Source of the DNA: Flammeovirga sp. SJP92
Lineage (GTDB): Bacteria; Bacteroidota; Bacteroidia; Cytophagales; Flammeovirgaceae
Reading direction: 5' to 3'
Length of the DNA stretch: 64,000 nucleotides
Assembly (NCBI RefSeq): GCF_001583495.1
Contig: NZ_LQAQ01000034.1
Span: forward strand, 35,082 to 99,081
Shown: one piece after another, positions 54,917 to 63,643 of the stretch
How positions within the stretch are numbered: the first letter of the stretch is position 1
Layout: every line of letters begins with the position of its first letter
Program-made: the position numbers and the translations under genes
Notes under the pieces: generated by a model
The model's database searches: none
Told to the model about the DNA's origin: nothing
Seen by the model: the letters and a program-made list of their open reading frames with translations, nothing else

Positions 54917-55384
54917 TTAACCTAAAGTGAAACTTACAATCCCATCATTGTTAGATATGATGGTTAATATTTCGATAAGCTCTTTTAGGATTTCTTTTTC
55001 AGAAGTTTTAATCTCTTCATCAAGAGGTAAACGATCAAAAACATTATAAATAGAAGATAGAGCTTCTAATACATTTTTACCATCAAACATTACCTCATGA
55101 GGCTCATTATTAATTTGACAATATCCGTTACCCGTAATATAATCGACAATATGATAATAAAAAGTAAGGTTTCTTAAATCATAAAAACCGAGATCATAAG
55201 GTACTTCATACCTCATTATATACATTAATGAGTGTAGTTCTTCGTGAAAGACCATAAATGAATTCTCGATTTTGTGATCTTGAATTTTGTTTTTATTGAC
55301 TTCAAACCACCCAATAGATTGAATCTTTCCTGAAATACAGTCTTCATTTTTCTTGTACCCTTGCACATATGTTGCTACTCCCAT
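54917..55384 (-). CDS. Hypothetical cytosolic protein
   Basis: The 155-aa product has no signal peptide. It contains YIMRYEVPYDLGFYDLRNLT and NEPHEVMFDGKNVLEALSSI and a C-terminal helix ending IISNNDGIVSFTLG. The EELHSLMYIMRYE stretch near residue 50 looks like a conserved core. Family not recognised. The surrounding genes (53283, 55506) have similar size and composition, as in arrays of orphan immunity-type proteins. Confidence 0.55.
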   Translation of the reverse strand: MGVATYVQGYKKNEDCISGKIQSIGWFEVNKNKIQDHKIENSFMVFHEELHSLMYIMRYEVPYDLGFYDLRNLTFYYHIVDYITGNGYCQINNEPHEVMFDGKNVLEALSSIYNVFDRLPLDEEIKTSEKEILKELIEILTIISNNDGIVSFTLG

Positions 55385-55505
55385 AACTCTTTGATGTTTG
55401 TTTTAGTTGTTGTTTTATTTCAAATTGAATGTCACCTTTTGGCTATTAAAATTATTCTTACAGAAAACCATAAAATTATTATTAAAATAGAATGTATCTG
55501 TACCC

Positions 55506-55913
55506 TTATAAAATAATCGTTGTATTTTTCTTTAATAACAGTAATAATTCATTTGCTTCCGTAATATCGTCATGAAATATCCAATCAGATAATGTGCCAG
55601 TGGGTTTTGAATATCTTTTTTCAAGCGCCTCAAAGTTTCTGTGGAGTACTGCATCATCATCAGTTGACTCAAGGATTTCATTTATTAGATCAATAGCTCT
55701 TTTGTCGTCTATTTCTTGCCAATCCACAATAGACTCTATCGTCAAAATCCTCACATACATTTCTAAATCCATACTTGAATTATAGGTTTGTAAAGAGAAA
55801 TTATCAACCACAATATTTGATAGTTTATTAATCTCAATTAATGCTTTTTCACTTGAAATTTTGTCATTTTCAAAATCAATAATTAACCTTTTAATTTTTT
55901 CAGATTTGTCCAT
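55506..55913 (-). CDS. Small helical protein, possible bacterial immunity protein
   Basis: The start at 55913 (MDKSEKIKRLIIDFENDKIS) is preferred over 55952. The 135-aa product is all helix: SEKALIEINKLSNIVVDNFS, VDWQEIDDKRAIDLINEILE, LSDWIFHDDITEANELLLLL. The size, charge and closing SDWIF resemble immunity proteins of toxin systems, but no cognate toxin is adjacent. Family uncertain. Confidence 0.5.
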   Translation of the reverse strand: MDKSEKIKRLIIDFENDKISSEKALIEINKLSNIVVDNFSLQTYNSSMDLEMYVRILTIESIVDWQEIDDKRAIDLINEILESTDDDAVLHRNFEALEKRYSKPTGTLSDWIFHDDITEANELLLLLKKNTTIIL

Positions 55914-56046
55914 TTTTCCCAATAGTAATAAGGTATTTTTCTGAAGTGTCATATTTATCTACCTTATCATCTTATTAAGTTAGAATCTTGACATCAGAAT
56001 GACCACGCTTTGAGAGATAGGTTAGGTCAGTCGATTCATGGCGTAA

Positions 56047-56064
56047 ACTGTTTTTGAAAACAGT
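56047..56064. terminator. Perfect 8-bp hairpin between genes
   Basis: ACTGTTTT-TG-AAAACAGT, 12 bp after the stop of the 56077 gene on the minus strand. U run is poor, so only a weak terminator. Confidence 0.35.
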
Positions 56065-56076
56065 CGAAGTGTTTCT

Positions 56077-56571
56077 TTATTTTCTGCAAACTCGTTCAAC
56101 TGAATTTATCGAAGCGCTATTTTGAAAAAATGAGTACCTTCCAAAAACTTTATTTTTATTAAGATCCACCTTCAAAAATTCAGTTCTGCATAAAAAGAAA
56201 TAGTAATCGGTTTTTGAAGATTTTTCTAATGCATTTGGTGATATTAAATAGTATTTATTTATTTCAAAGGCTGTTAGATATGGTCTGCAAAGCATTCCAT
56301 CATCTCCATATATAGTGACTCTCTTTCTCTGTTCTTTTCCTTTAAACTTTCTTATTATTTCTACGGTCATTGAATAAGGAGTTTTTTCAGAGCCACCCGA
56401 GGGATTATGGCCTACATAAGAATCAAATGAAATGATCTTAACCAAGGCTACAAAATTAGATGTTTTAATGGTCTTCTTAAATGAGTCATTCCATGGACGT
56501 GTACATTCACATGCTTTTAATTCATTAGAGAAAGAGGTAATTAGTAATGTAATAATAATAAATTGCTTCAT
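56077..56571 (-). CDS. Secreted NTR/TIMP-like protein
   Basis: The 164-aa product has a signal peptide (FIIITLLITSFSNELKA) and a mature start CECTRPWNDSFKKTIKTSNF. The N-terminal C-x-C followed by strands FVALVKIISF, YSMTVEIIRKFKGKEQRKRV and GDDGMLCRPYL fits the netrin-like (NTR/TIMP) OB fold, where the first Cys is buried after cleavage. Bacterial NTR-like proteins occur but their role is unclear. Confidence 0.65.
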   Translation of the reverse strand: MKQFIIITLLITSFSNELKACECTRPWNDSFKKTIKTSNFVALVKIISFDSYVGHNPSGGSEKTPYSMTVEIIRKFKGKEQRKRVTIYGDDGMLCRPYLTAFEINKYYLISPNALEKSSKTDYYFFLCRTEFLKVDLNKNKVFGRYSFFQNSASINSVERVCRK

Positions 56572-56607
56572 CTTATGTATAGAGTAAATGTAAATTGAGT
56601 TGGAGGC

Positions 56608-56779
56608 TTCTTGTTGTGGTTTGTGAGGACATTCAAAACCTTATGGCCTCTCAAGTGCTTTTTATAGTGATCCGAAAGAATATTGCAATATAATGTCCCC
56701 TCAATTTACTTTCAATTTTGTAAGGTATCCTTTACGATGGATACCGTTGTAGGGACGTCCACACGAACCACAACAAGAA
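56608..56779. mobile_element. 172-bp element with 23-bp terminal inverted repeats (MITE-like)
   Basis: The left end (56608-56630, TTCTTGTTGTGGTTTGTG...) and right end (56757-56779) are inverted copies matching at 21 of 23 positions. Between them is a smaller hairpin GGTATCC/GGATACC. No reading frame is present, and no clear target-site duplication flanks it. It lies in a 296-bp spacer between 56571 and 56868. A small non-autonomous element is the best reading; a structured RNA is the alternative. Confidence 0.6.
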
Positions 56780-56867
56780 CTATTTTTTATATATTCTCCC
56801 TATCAGCCTTTATCCTCATTTTATAATTTTACTCTGATTGTATTTTACTAAATCCTTGTAAAATGTT

Positions 56868-58118
56868 TTAATTCAAACGCGATTCCAATACCTTTCTAAC
56901 TTCTTCCGCAGTTGGATCTTTGACAAGAATCACCCCGTTTTCATCAATTAGAAATATTCCACCGCCACTTCCATCTATATTATATTTTTGCCATATATTA
57001 TTTTGATCATCTACTTCTACCAAATTCAACCAAGGCCATTTTTCTTTTTCGAGAAATCTGATAAATTTATCCGTATTTTTTCTTTCTCCTGCTACTCCGA
57101 TAATTGTAAAACCTTTGTCTTTAAAATCATTATATACAGGAACCATAGTTCTACTTTTGACAATACAAGGCCCACACCAAGTTGCCCATAAATCTAACAA
57201 AGCAATCTTATTCTCAATTTTTTCAGAAAGTTTGATATTATTTCCATTCAAGTCAGGTGCAGTAAAGTCAACATATTTTTTCCCAACTTTTATGTTGTCA
57301 ATTGCTTTAGTTAAGTTGTAAGCCAATGTATTATATGGGTGATTGGGGTTTGCATCTGAAAGAAGCTGAAGATTTTTTTTAGCGATATTAATATCGACCC
57401 TCTCTTTATGATACATAAGGTCTTGAATAAAGAAAAAGTAAGATACAATTGAAGGATTTTTTTCTATGTAATCTTGCTGAAATTCTTTCTGTTTCTTATT
57501 GTACAATTTTAATTTGTTATCAATGATTTGTGCTTTCGTGCTTAAATACTGATTGCTCTCTTTTAAATCATTAATTTTTTGTTGAATAATGACTTTATCC
57601 TCACGATTTTCAGGTTTTCTTTTTGCTGCATTTAACTGTTTTGCTTGATCACTATGAAATTGATCAGTTTGTAATAACAGCGCCATACTGTCATGCAAAG
57701 TATTTAATTTTGAAATGAATATATTATCTACTTTGTACTTTTGGTATTGAGCGTTGAGTTCACCACCTTCAACTACGTTTTTGTCAAACTCTTTTTCAGC
57801 GTAAATTGTTAAGTCAATTTTTTCATTTGTCAAAAACAGAGGCATAAATCTTCCTCCAATATTTTTTGCTTCTCCTAGATACAATTCCACACACTGAGGA
57901 TAATCTAACTTTGCTTTATAGTAAAATTCTCCATCCTTAACAGGTATTTCAATCAATGAGTCAGAGTCAATATACTGACCAGCTTTGACTAAAATTATGG
58001 ATTTAGTGTCTACCCCAACTGTTTTTCCATTGATTTCAAGAAGTTGTTCTTGAGTTGATGAACAGTTGAAAAAAAATACAGTTACAAATAGTAATAGGAA
58101 GTTTGTTATTAGTTTCAT
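56868..58118 (-). CDS. TlpA-type thiol-disulfide lipoprotein with DUF4369 domain
   Basis: The 416-aa product has the lipoprotein signal ITNFLLLFVTVFFFNC. An N-terminal DUF4369-type domain (GKTVGVDTKSIILVKAGQYI), a long charged helix (about 150-210) and a C-terminal thioredoxin domain with LLDLWATWCGPCIVKSRTMV follow. WCGPC is the active site. Such proteins reduce or oxidise envelope disulfides. Upstream lie two dispersed repeats; a partial, disrupted C-terminal copy survives at 51816-51914. Confidence 0.93.
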   Translation of the reverse strand: MKLITNFLLLFVTVFFFNCSSTQEQLLEINGKTVGVDTKSIILVKAGQYIDSDSLIEIPVKDGEFYYKAKLDYPQCVELYLGEAKNIGGRFMPLFLTNEKIDLTIYAEKEFDKNVVEGGELNAQYQKYKVDNIFISKLNTLHDSMALLLQTDQFHSDQAKQLNAAKRKPENREDKVIIQQKINDLKESNQYLSTKAQIIDNKLKLYNKKQKEFQQDYIEKNPSIVSYFFFIQDLMYHKERVDINIAKKNLQLLSDANPNHPYNTLAYNLTKAIDNIKVGKKYVDFTAPDLNGNNIKLSEKIENKIALLDLWATWCGPCIVKSRTMVPVYNDFKDKGFTIIGVAGERKNTDKFIRFLEKEKWPWLNLVEVDDQNNIWQKYNIDGSGGGIFLIDENGVILVKDPTAEEVRKVLESRLN

Positions 58119-58137
58119 TTTAGATTTCAGTTTTCAA

Positions 58138-58200
58138 AGTTTGCTACTAGATTGTTGAAAGATGATATGAATTTACATTTTTATGTATTACAAAACAAGA
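58138..58200 (+). repeat. Dispersed 63-bp repeat (copy C)
   Basis: Nearly identical to copy A at 38097-38159; ends ATGTATTACAAAACAAGA. Lies 20 bp upstream of the TlpA gene start, on the opposite strand. Confidence 0.75.
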
Positions 58201-58301
58201 ATAGCTTTTTTAAGAAGTGAAAGAGAGAATAACCACATGAATGTGATGTTGATTAGGAGAAGAACTTCATCACAAATATGATTTCAGAATTAATTGTTTA
58301 C

Positions 58302-58372
58302 TCACCACCTTTGTTCAACTAGAGCTAAATTTTTGGTTTTGAAGACCAAACTAAACCCTAATTATTCTGCAC
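58302..58372. repeat. Dispersed repeat upstream of TlpA gene
   Basis: Matches 51909-51970. The spacer 58119-58557 has no other recognisable feature. Confidence 0.65.
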
Positions 58373-58557
58373 TATTTATTTAACTTCCAATTCAATAAAA
58401 CTGCATTTGAAATTAGTATTTACAATTTGAATCTTTCAAAATATTGATATAACTCATAAATGAATTTTGTAGAATATATAAAATATACGTCTATATAGAT
58501 TAAAACATTAGTACGTAAAACAGTAATTTAAATAAGAATAATCTTTGACTTTAATAA

Positions 58558-58899
58558 TTAAATTTCAAGAAGACTCTCATCAAACCAAACATCTTCATAT
58601 TGATTCCCATCAATTAAAAATCGATATCCTGCTGGTAAATCCAAATACTTTTCTAGGTCTATTTTTATGTACTCATTTAGATGTTCTTTACAAACAGGTT
58701 TAAAAAAATCTTCATATTCTGAATAATCACCTGACCAAATATACCACCCATTGGTATTCTGTTCAGAAGGGTGCCTCAAACCATGTATTACACCATTGCC
58801 TAAAGAATCTATTGCTAATCCAATAATAGAATTTGGTGTTGGTCTATCAGGCTTTACACCTATTTTTTCACAAATTGATTCGTTATTTTTATTTTCCAC
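58558..58899 (-). CDS. Small immunity-like protein
   Basis: The 113-aa product has NGWYIWSGDYSEYEDFFKPV and LPAGYRFLIDGNQYEDVWFD, the G-W-x-x-W-S-G and L-P-x-GYRFLI pattern seen in small immunity proteins of polymorphic toxin loci (DUF2185/Imm33-like in outline). N-terminal half is GLAIDSLGNGVIHGLRHPS. No adjacent toxin is recognised. Cytosolic. Confidence 0.55.
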   Translation of the reverse strand: MENKNNESICEKIGVKPDRPTPNSIIGLAIDSLGNGVIHGLRHPSEQNTNGWYIWSGDYSEYEDFFKPVCKEHLNEYIKIDLEKYLDLPAGYRFLIDGNQYEDVWFDESLLEI

Positions 58900-58936
58900 T
58901 GAATTAAATTTTTACATCTGAGTGTTTAACATAATT

Positions 58937-59068
58937 GTACACAACGGTTTGAAAATGCAGCATTTGGCACAAAAAACACCTGCCTATCAAACCGATATGT
59001 ATTTTATTTAATGTTACCTTGTTCAAATTTAGAACTATTCGCCAAATGACCTATATTTTTTGTTATGC
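58937..59068. repeat. Nested inverted-repeat boundary element (attC-like in layout)
   Basis: Outer ends ACAACGG (58941) and TGTTATGC (59061-59068); inner perfect arms CATTTGGC (58961-58968) and GCCAAATG (59041-59048); a further CGGTTTG/CAAACCG pair at 58945 and 58988. The two-level arms resemble integron attC sites, but GTTATGC does not fit the GTTRRRY core, and no integrase is present. Confidence 0.35.
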
Positions 59069-59085
59069 AAATTTTTCATATCAAA

Positions 59086-60117
59086 TCAATAGAATGTATA
59101 CTCATATTTGACTTCTTCTATCTGTTTTTCTGTTGTCCATTTATTACTAAAATACTTCTCACTTTTAGTTATTAATCCATTTTCATAGTGATATAGCATT
59201 TTGACAATGGTAAAGCTATCAGAACCTGAACACAAAATTTTAGAATTTGTAATTATGTATCCATTTGAATACTCCAATTTATTTACTTTCCATTCCTCTC
59301 CACTTGCATGATATTTCGTAATCTTTATTAATCGATCTAAATCATCGTGCTCAAATGTTATCTTGTAATTTTTGAATTGGAGGCTGTCAAAATGGTTAAT
59401 TCGAATCTGTTTTAATAATCCAGATGAATTATAAAAGTACTCTTTGAATTGTCTATTAGCATAATTCGCTCTATCCCTTTTTATTCTGTTGACTTTTGAA
59501 AATCTTTCACCATAGATGTTTATTTCCTTTTCCAATACTAATCTATTTGCAGAATCATAGTCGAACTGTTTAACTCCTTTAATCTCGCGAAGATTTCCGT
59601 TTGTATCATATATATAATTTTGTGAAGCTCTATATCTTCTTCGAAAAAAGCCTCTTTTGTCAATCTCATTATAACTAATCAAGTTGGCATTTTTATCATA
59701 GTTGTAGTAATAGAGGTTTTTAGAAGGTTTTCTATTTGGTGAAGATTTTACAAGAAATGATTGATTGTTAATCTCATTGAAATAACTTACTTCTCGAATC
59801 TGCTCTTGATTGTTCATTATCCTTACCTTTACTAGGTGACCTGTGCTATCAAATAGTTCAGTCTTTTCATCTGATAAAGTCTTGTATGTAATAGATTTAA
59901 TTCTGTAATCTTTAATTAATTGTGCTCTATATTCTGGATTTTCAATTAAATTTTTCGGTTCAGCTTCAAATAAGCAATATTCCTGCTTTGCGTTATAATT
60001 TATATCCAACAAGTTATCCTTAATAGTTAATAAAGGTGCTATAGTTATTTGACCATAAGTATTAATTCTTGAAATAATCAAGAACAAAATCAGTAATATG
60101 TTAGACGCTCGTTTCAT
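59086..60117 (-). CDS. Secreted RHS/YD-repeat-like protein
   Basis: The 343-aa product has a signal peptide (ILLILFLIISRINTYGQ). The mature part has many YD-like units: NLYYYNYDKNANLISYNEID, QNYIYDTNGNLREIKGVKQF, DYDSANRLVLEKEINIYGER, YFYNSSGLLKQIRINHFDSL. These are the short Y-x-D/N-x-x-G-N-L repeats of RHS proteins, which build a beta shell. It has no visible C-terminal toxin domain, so it is probably a plain shell protein. The 3' end of a group II intron relic lies 12 bp upstream of its start. Confidence 0.75.
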   Translation of the reverse strand: MKRASNILLILFLIISRINTYGQITIAPLLTIKDNLLDINYNAKQEYCLFEAEPKNLIENPEYRAQLIKDYRIKSITYKTLSDEKTELFDSTGHLVKVRIMNNQEQIREVSYFNEINNQSFLVKSSPNRKPSKNLYYYNYDKNANLISYNEIDKRGFFRRRYRASQNYIYDTNGNLREIKGVKQFDYDSANRLVLEKEINIYGERFSKVNRIKRDRANYANRQFKEYFYNSSGLLKQIRINHFDSLQFKNYKITFEHDDLDRLIKITKYHASGEEWKVNKLEYSNGYIITNSKILCSGSDSFTIVKMLYHYENGLITKSEKYFSNKWTTEKQIEEVKYEYTFY

Positions 60118-60129
60118 TTAAATTTTACC

Positions 60130-60303
60130 GTAGAAGTAGAGTCTGATAGTTCACTCAAATTAATAATTATAAAAGTAGTAAATTTCAGTAAACTATCAGT
60201 ACCCCCTTTATCAAAGCATACGTGAAGTTTTCCCTCATACGGCTTACCAATAGGATTCTTCAACGAGCTTTCGCATGCGTTTTCAAACGGGCATACTTTT
60301 CCA
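60130..60303 (-). mobile_element. Decayed group II intron 3' end (domains V-VI), left copy
   Basis: The minus strand contains AAGCCGTATGAGGGAAAACT (part of domain V, 60213-60245), then GATAAAGGGGG, then a domain VI hairpin (CTGATAGTT...AACTATCAG) and the 3' end CTCTACTTCTAC. It aligns with 63829-64000. Domain V here ends CACGTATGCTTT instead of CACGTACGGTTT, which breaks the pair with C of the catalytic AGC, so this copy is likely dead. The right end of homology is about 60303; the intron body and reverse transcriptase are missing. Confidence 0.8.
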
Positions 60304-60752
60304 AATCTAACAGACCTTTGCTCCTATTACGTTTATAAATTGTTATGCACTTTTTCCTTTTGTGCCAAGAATTAGTACGCTTATACACTAATATCAAGCA
60401 ATCATGACATTTCACCATAATTCAAGTCATTAATGCCTCAATTTTGAATTATCAAATGTTAGGAGATAACTAAGATTAGGTGTTAGTACTTATTTTTTTA
60501 AATCAGGTATTTATACTCTAAAATATAGTCTAATATCATAAGACATTTGTAAAGTAATCAAAACAAATTATTCGATTGAGTAGCTACTATCAGTTTTAAT
60601 TACAAAGGCGGAATCCGAAAAGCCTATTTTTAAATTGAGTAGGAAAAGTTTATAACTTTTATAATTAAGAGTTTTAATTCAAAATTTTTAAAAGAGCGAT
60701 AGCTCAGTTAATTATAACAAACCAACTATTTAATATTTAAATCCAAACTAAA
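60304..60752. other. Spacer before the Hint gene pair
   Basis: No gene. AT-rich, with no recognised repeat. It must hold the promoter of the 60753 gene. No clear -33 TTG / -7 TAnnTTTG pair could be placed. Confidence 0.4.
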
Positions 60753-61568
60753 ATGAGTATAATAAACGCATTATTAACAGGGGGTATGCTTATAGGGAAA
60801 GTTTGCCAAGCATTAAGTCCGGGGGAAAGCAGATCTGTTTTTGTACATGAAGAAAGTTCCGCTAGCTTTTTTGGTGTTGTGGAATCAGGAGGAGTCACAT
60901 TTTATAGAAAAAATGTTGACGGTAAATCAACTATTTATGCTGCCAATACTTCTCCAACTTCATATGCTTCAATTGCTGTGCCTAATTCAACCCAAGGAAA
61001 TGATCAAGGAGGAGTGACTTACGTAATACAGCCCTTAGAAAAGATACCATTCGATGAGGCTGAAAACCCGTTGGTAAGTCCCGAAACGAATATCACTACA
61101 GGCTTGGTTCAGGGGGAGGGTAACCTTGAAAGCGTAGCTGGAGGAGGACACAATTTATTTAAGCTTGGTTTCAAAGGCTTAACTTTTGGAAAATATATAT
61201 ATGTTGGCCCATTTAGGTTATCTTGTACAACTACTCAGTTGACGATATTATCTACTTCTTTGCTTCTTTCACAAATGACCTATTTTTATTTTAATTCAGA
61301 CAAAGGTGTGTCTGCAATATCACAAAATATAATTGAGAGAGATTCAGATAATAACCTAAGTGTAGAAGAAGATTTAAAAGAAAACTCATTTGACATTAAC
61401 TTTGATAGTTTAGGAATTGATGTCAAAACGGATACTATAGAAGGACAGATAACCTGTCAGATTGATAATAGTAGCTTGCAAGAGTTATTAGCCGTCTCAA
61501 AAGTTCCTTCTGTACCACTTGATGAGTCGGAAATAGCGTTCTTTAAATCGATCAATAAACTAGCCTAA
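60753..61568 (+). CDS. Unrecognised protein upstream of Hint gene
   Basis: The 271-aa product has no classic signal peptide. Its first 100 residues are small-residue- and strand-rich (RSVFVHEESSASFFGVVESG, ANTSPTSYASIAVPNSTQGN), then a Gly-rich region (GLVQGEGNLESVAGGGHNLF), a hydrophobic helix (TTTQLTILSTSLLLSQMTYF), and an acidic tail (NNLSVEEDLKENSFDINFDS). It is a rightward gene between leftward neighbours, 59 bp before the Hint protein gene. Co-transcription suggests a partner, such as a scaffold or substrate. Function unknown. Confidence 0.6.
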   Translation: MSIINALLTGGMLIGKVCQALSPGESRSVFVHEESSASFFGVVESGGVTFYRKNVDGKSTIYAANTSPTSYASIAVPNSTQGNDQGGVTYVIQPLEKIPFDEAENPLVSPETNITTGLVQGEGNLESVAGGGHNLFKLGFKGLTFGKYIYVGPFRLSCTTTQLTILSTSLLLSQMTYFYFNSDKGVSAISQNIIERDSDNNLSVEEDLKENSFDINFDSLGIDVKTDTIEGQITCQIDNSSLQELLAVSKVPSVPLDESEIAFFKSINKLA

Positions 61569-61627
61569 TTAATCATTACCCGCTTTGATATGTCGATCAT
61601 ACAAAGCGGGTATTTAAATTTCTTACT

Positions 61628-63307
61628 ATGCACAGTTTGACAAAAGACCAAAAAGAATTATTCAAGTATATCAACAAACTTTTGGAGGAGGAAGATCATT
61701 TAGAATTTGATTTCAGAGATGAAAAACAATTTGAATTTGCGAAGCTAATGTTTTTTTTAAGTGGACATTCAAAAGAATACCCAGGGACTTTAATAAGCTT
61801 AGAAAAAATAAAGGAAAAGCACCAAAAGAGAGATTCTGATTATCAAAAGAAAGCTATAAAGAAGGAGATATCCGGTTGGGAAACTACTTTTGGAATACCT
61901 GTTGTTGACAAACAAAAAGATAATACAATTGTGGCTACTGGTTTTGGTACTGTAGTGGGAGGTTTTGACGCTATGGATATGACTTTGCTTATTCAAAATA
62001 CAGAAACCAAGGACATCGTAGCGCATGGTTCTGGAAAAAGCTTTTGGAATACATATTTAGATATAAACTCTGACCATTCCGATTCAACGGATACAGGCGT
62101 AGAATCCTTTATGTCATATATTTACTTCCCATCTACAACAGGAATTAAAGAGGAGAATGAAGGTATATCCGGTATAGTGAAGCGTCAAACAAGTTCAAAT
62201 ATGAACTTTTCAGAAAAACAAGAGATTAACGCCCCTATACGTACATCAGGAAACCCTCTAAATGACAAGGCAGTAAATATAGGTCTCGGAAGACCGTGGA
62301 GTGACCAAGGACGTGATGCTCAATTTGATTATGTTTGGGATGAAAAAACCCAGAATCATCCAATAGGTAAAGTTCCTTTTGTTGGAAATGCAACATTCTC
62401 GAAAAACATCAAATCTCCTTTAGTATTTGGTAAAAATCTACTTCTAAAAATTGATCTAACAGATAAAACTTCTGGAGGTAATACAAAACTAAATGCACAA
62501 GAATATGACCATATAGCTGAAAGTTTTAGTGTTGATGAAAACAATCCAAAGAAATTGGTTTGGAATTTACCTCCCGGAGTAGATGCTAAAGATCGAGGAA
62601 ACCCAATAACTTTTGGAAACGTACCTTGGAGTTCAGATATCCTAGCAGCTTTTTATGCAGAGATTGCAGTAGTCTTGGAAGATGGTCACTTTGGAGTAAC
62701 GTATGTCATAAGCACAGGTTATGAAGACTCAACTTTTAACGGAACGACACGAATAATGCCCATAAATTTTGTTTGGCATTGTCTAGGTAAAGACGCTTTG
62801 GTTACTCTAGAAGGTAATCATCAAAAAGTAATAGAAGAAATAAAAGCTGGAGATAAAGTAGTTATCAATGAAAAAGGTGATGTAGTGGAGGTTTTATGGA
62901 CAACGAAAGGTATTCATAAAAGCAATGCTTATAAAATCATAACCTCTAAAGAAAAAGAAATAATTACGAGCCACAATCATATCTTTTTTACTCAGGAAGA
63001 GTCTAAAACAGCTCAGGAATTACTAATAGGTGAAAAACTTAAAACCATTGATGGGATGGAAGAGATTTCCAAAATAGAACAAATAGAAGATGCAGGCATC
63101 ATGTGCAATCTGGCAACATCCAATTTTAAATCTTCTCATGATGTCTCTGTCCCTTCTGGTACATTTTTCGCCAATGGCTTCCTAGTTGGAGATGTTAATG
63201 CTCAGCATATACAACGTCAATTGAGGTTAAATGACATAAATTGGATAAAATCACAAGTTCCTTCATTTTTACATGAGGATGTTGAAATATATTTTAAAAA
63301 GAAATAA
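61628..63307 (+). CDS. Protein with C-terminal Hint (intein/Hedgehog-like) autoprocessing domain
   Basis: The 559-aa protein has an uncharacterised N-terminal region (1-384, with GRPWSDQGRDAQFDYVWDEK and VVLEDGHFGVTYVISTGYED) and a Hint domain from Cys385 (HCLGKDALVTLEGNHQKVIE) to about 522. The Hint block B is IITSHNHIFF (T-x-x-H type), and the C-terminal FFANGFLVGD replaces the usual ANGxxVHN. Terminal Asn is replaced by Asp522, so protein splicing is unlikely; N-terminal thioester formation and cleavage at Cys385 remain possible. A 37-residue tail follows. Substrate and role of the N-terminal region unknown. Confidence 0.8.
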   Translation: MHSLTKDQKELFKYINKLLEEEDHLEFDFRDEKQFEFAKLMFFLSGHSKEYPGTLISLEKIKEKHQKRDSDYQKKAIKKEISGWETTFGIPVVDKQKDNTIVATGFGTVVGGFDAMDMTLLIQNTETKDIVAHGSGKSFWNTYLDINSDHSDSTDTGVESFMSYIYFPSTTGIKEENEGISGIVKRQTSSNMNFSEKQEINAPIRTSGNPLNDKAVNIGLGRPWSDQGRDAQFDYVWDEKTQNHPIGKVPFVGNATFSKNIKSPLVFGKNLLLKIDLTDKTSGGNTKLNAQEYDHIAESFSVDENNPKKLVWNLPPGVDAKDRGNPITFGNVPWSSDILAAFYAEIAVVLEDGHFGVTYVISTGYEDSTFNGTTRIMPINFVWHCLGKDALVTLEGNHQKVIEEIKAGDKVVINEKGDVVEVLWTTKGIHKSNAYKIITSKEKEIITSHNHIFFTQEESKTAQELLIGEKLKTIDGMEEISKIEQIEDAGIMCNLATSNFKSSHDVSVPSGTFFANGFLVGDVNAQHIQRQLRLNDINWIKSQVPSFLHEDVEIYFKKK

Positions 63308-63494
63308 CTCATTTTAATATGTAAATCAACCTAACTACCATAGGAGGCAAAAATACGAGAATCAGAGATTTTCAGGCCTAATTTGAATACATAGCAGGTA
63401 AACAAATATGAGGAGGAGGCTTGGGTGTCGAGCGTTTTAAAACTTATGTTTTTTTAGAAGTTTTGAAACCACAGTCGGAGGGAAAAGCGTTAAG

Positions 63495-63517
63495 AAAAGG
63501 TTTCCTGAAAACCTTTT
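63495..63517 (+). terminator. Hairpin downstream of the Hint gene
   Basis: AAAAGGTTT-CCTGA-AAACCTTTT, about 190 bp after the stop, followed by TAGCG. A larger inverted repeat (GTTTTAAAACTT with AAGTTTTGAAAC) lies just upstream around 63435-63471. Weak terminator. The 63308-63643 spacer has no gene. Confidence 0.4.
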
Positions 63518-63643
63518 TAGCGATAAGCCAAACTGTAGCGTAAGGAATGTTTACCCGCTATACTTTGACTAGATATCAAGTTAAGACTCTATTAATAATC
63601 TTTATATCTATGAGAAATGAGAGGATGACTTACGATAAGGAAC

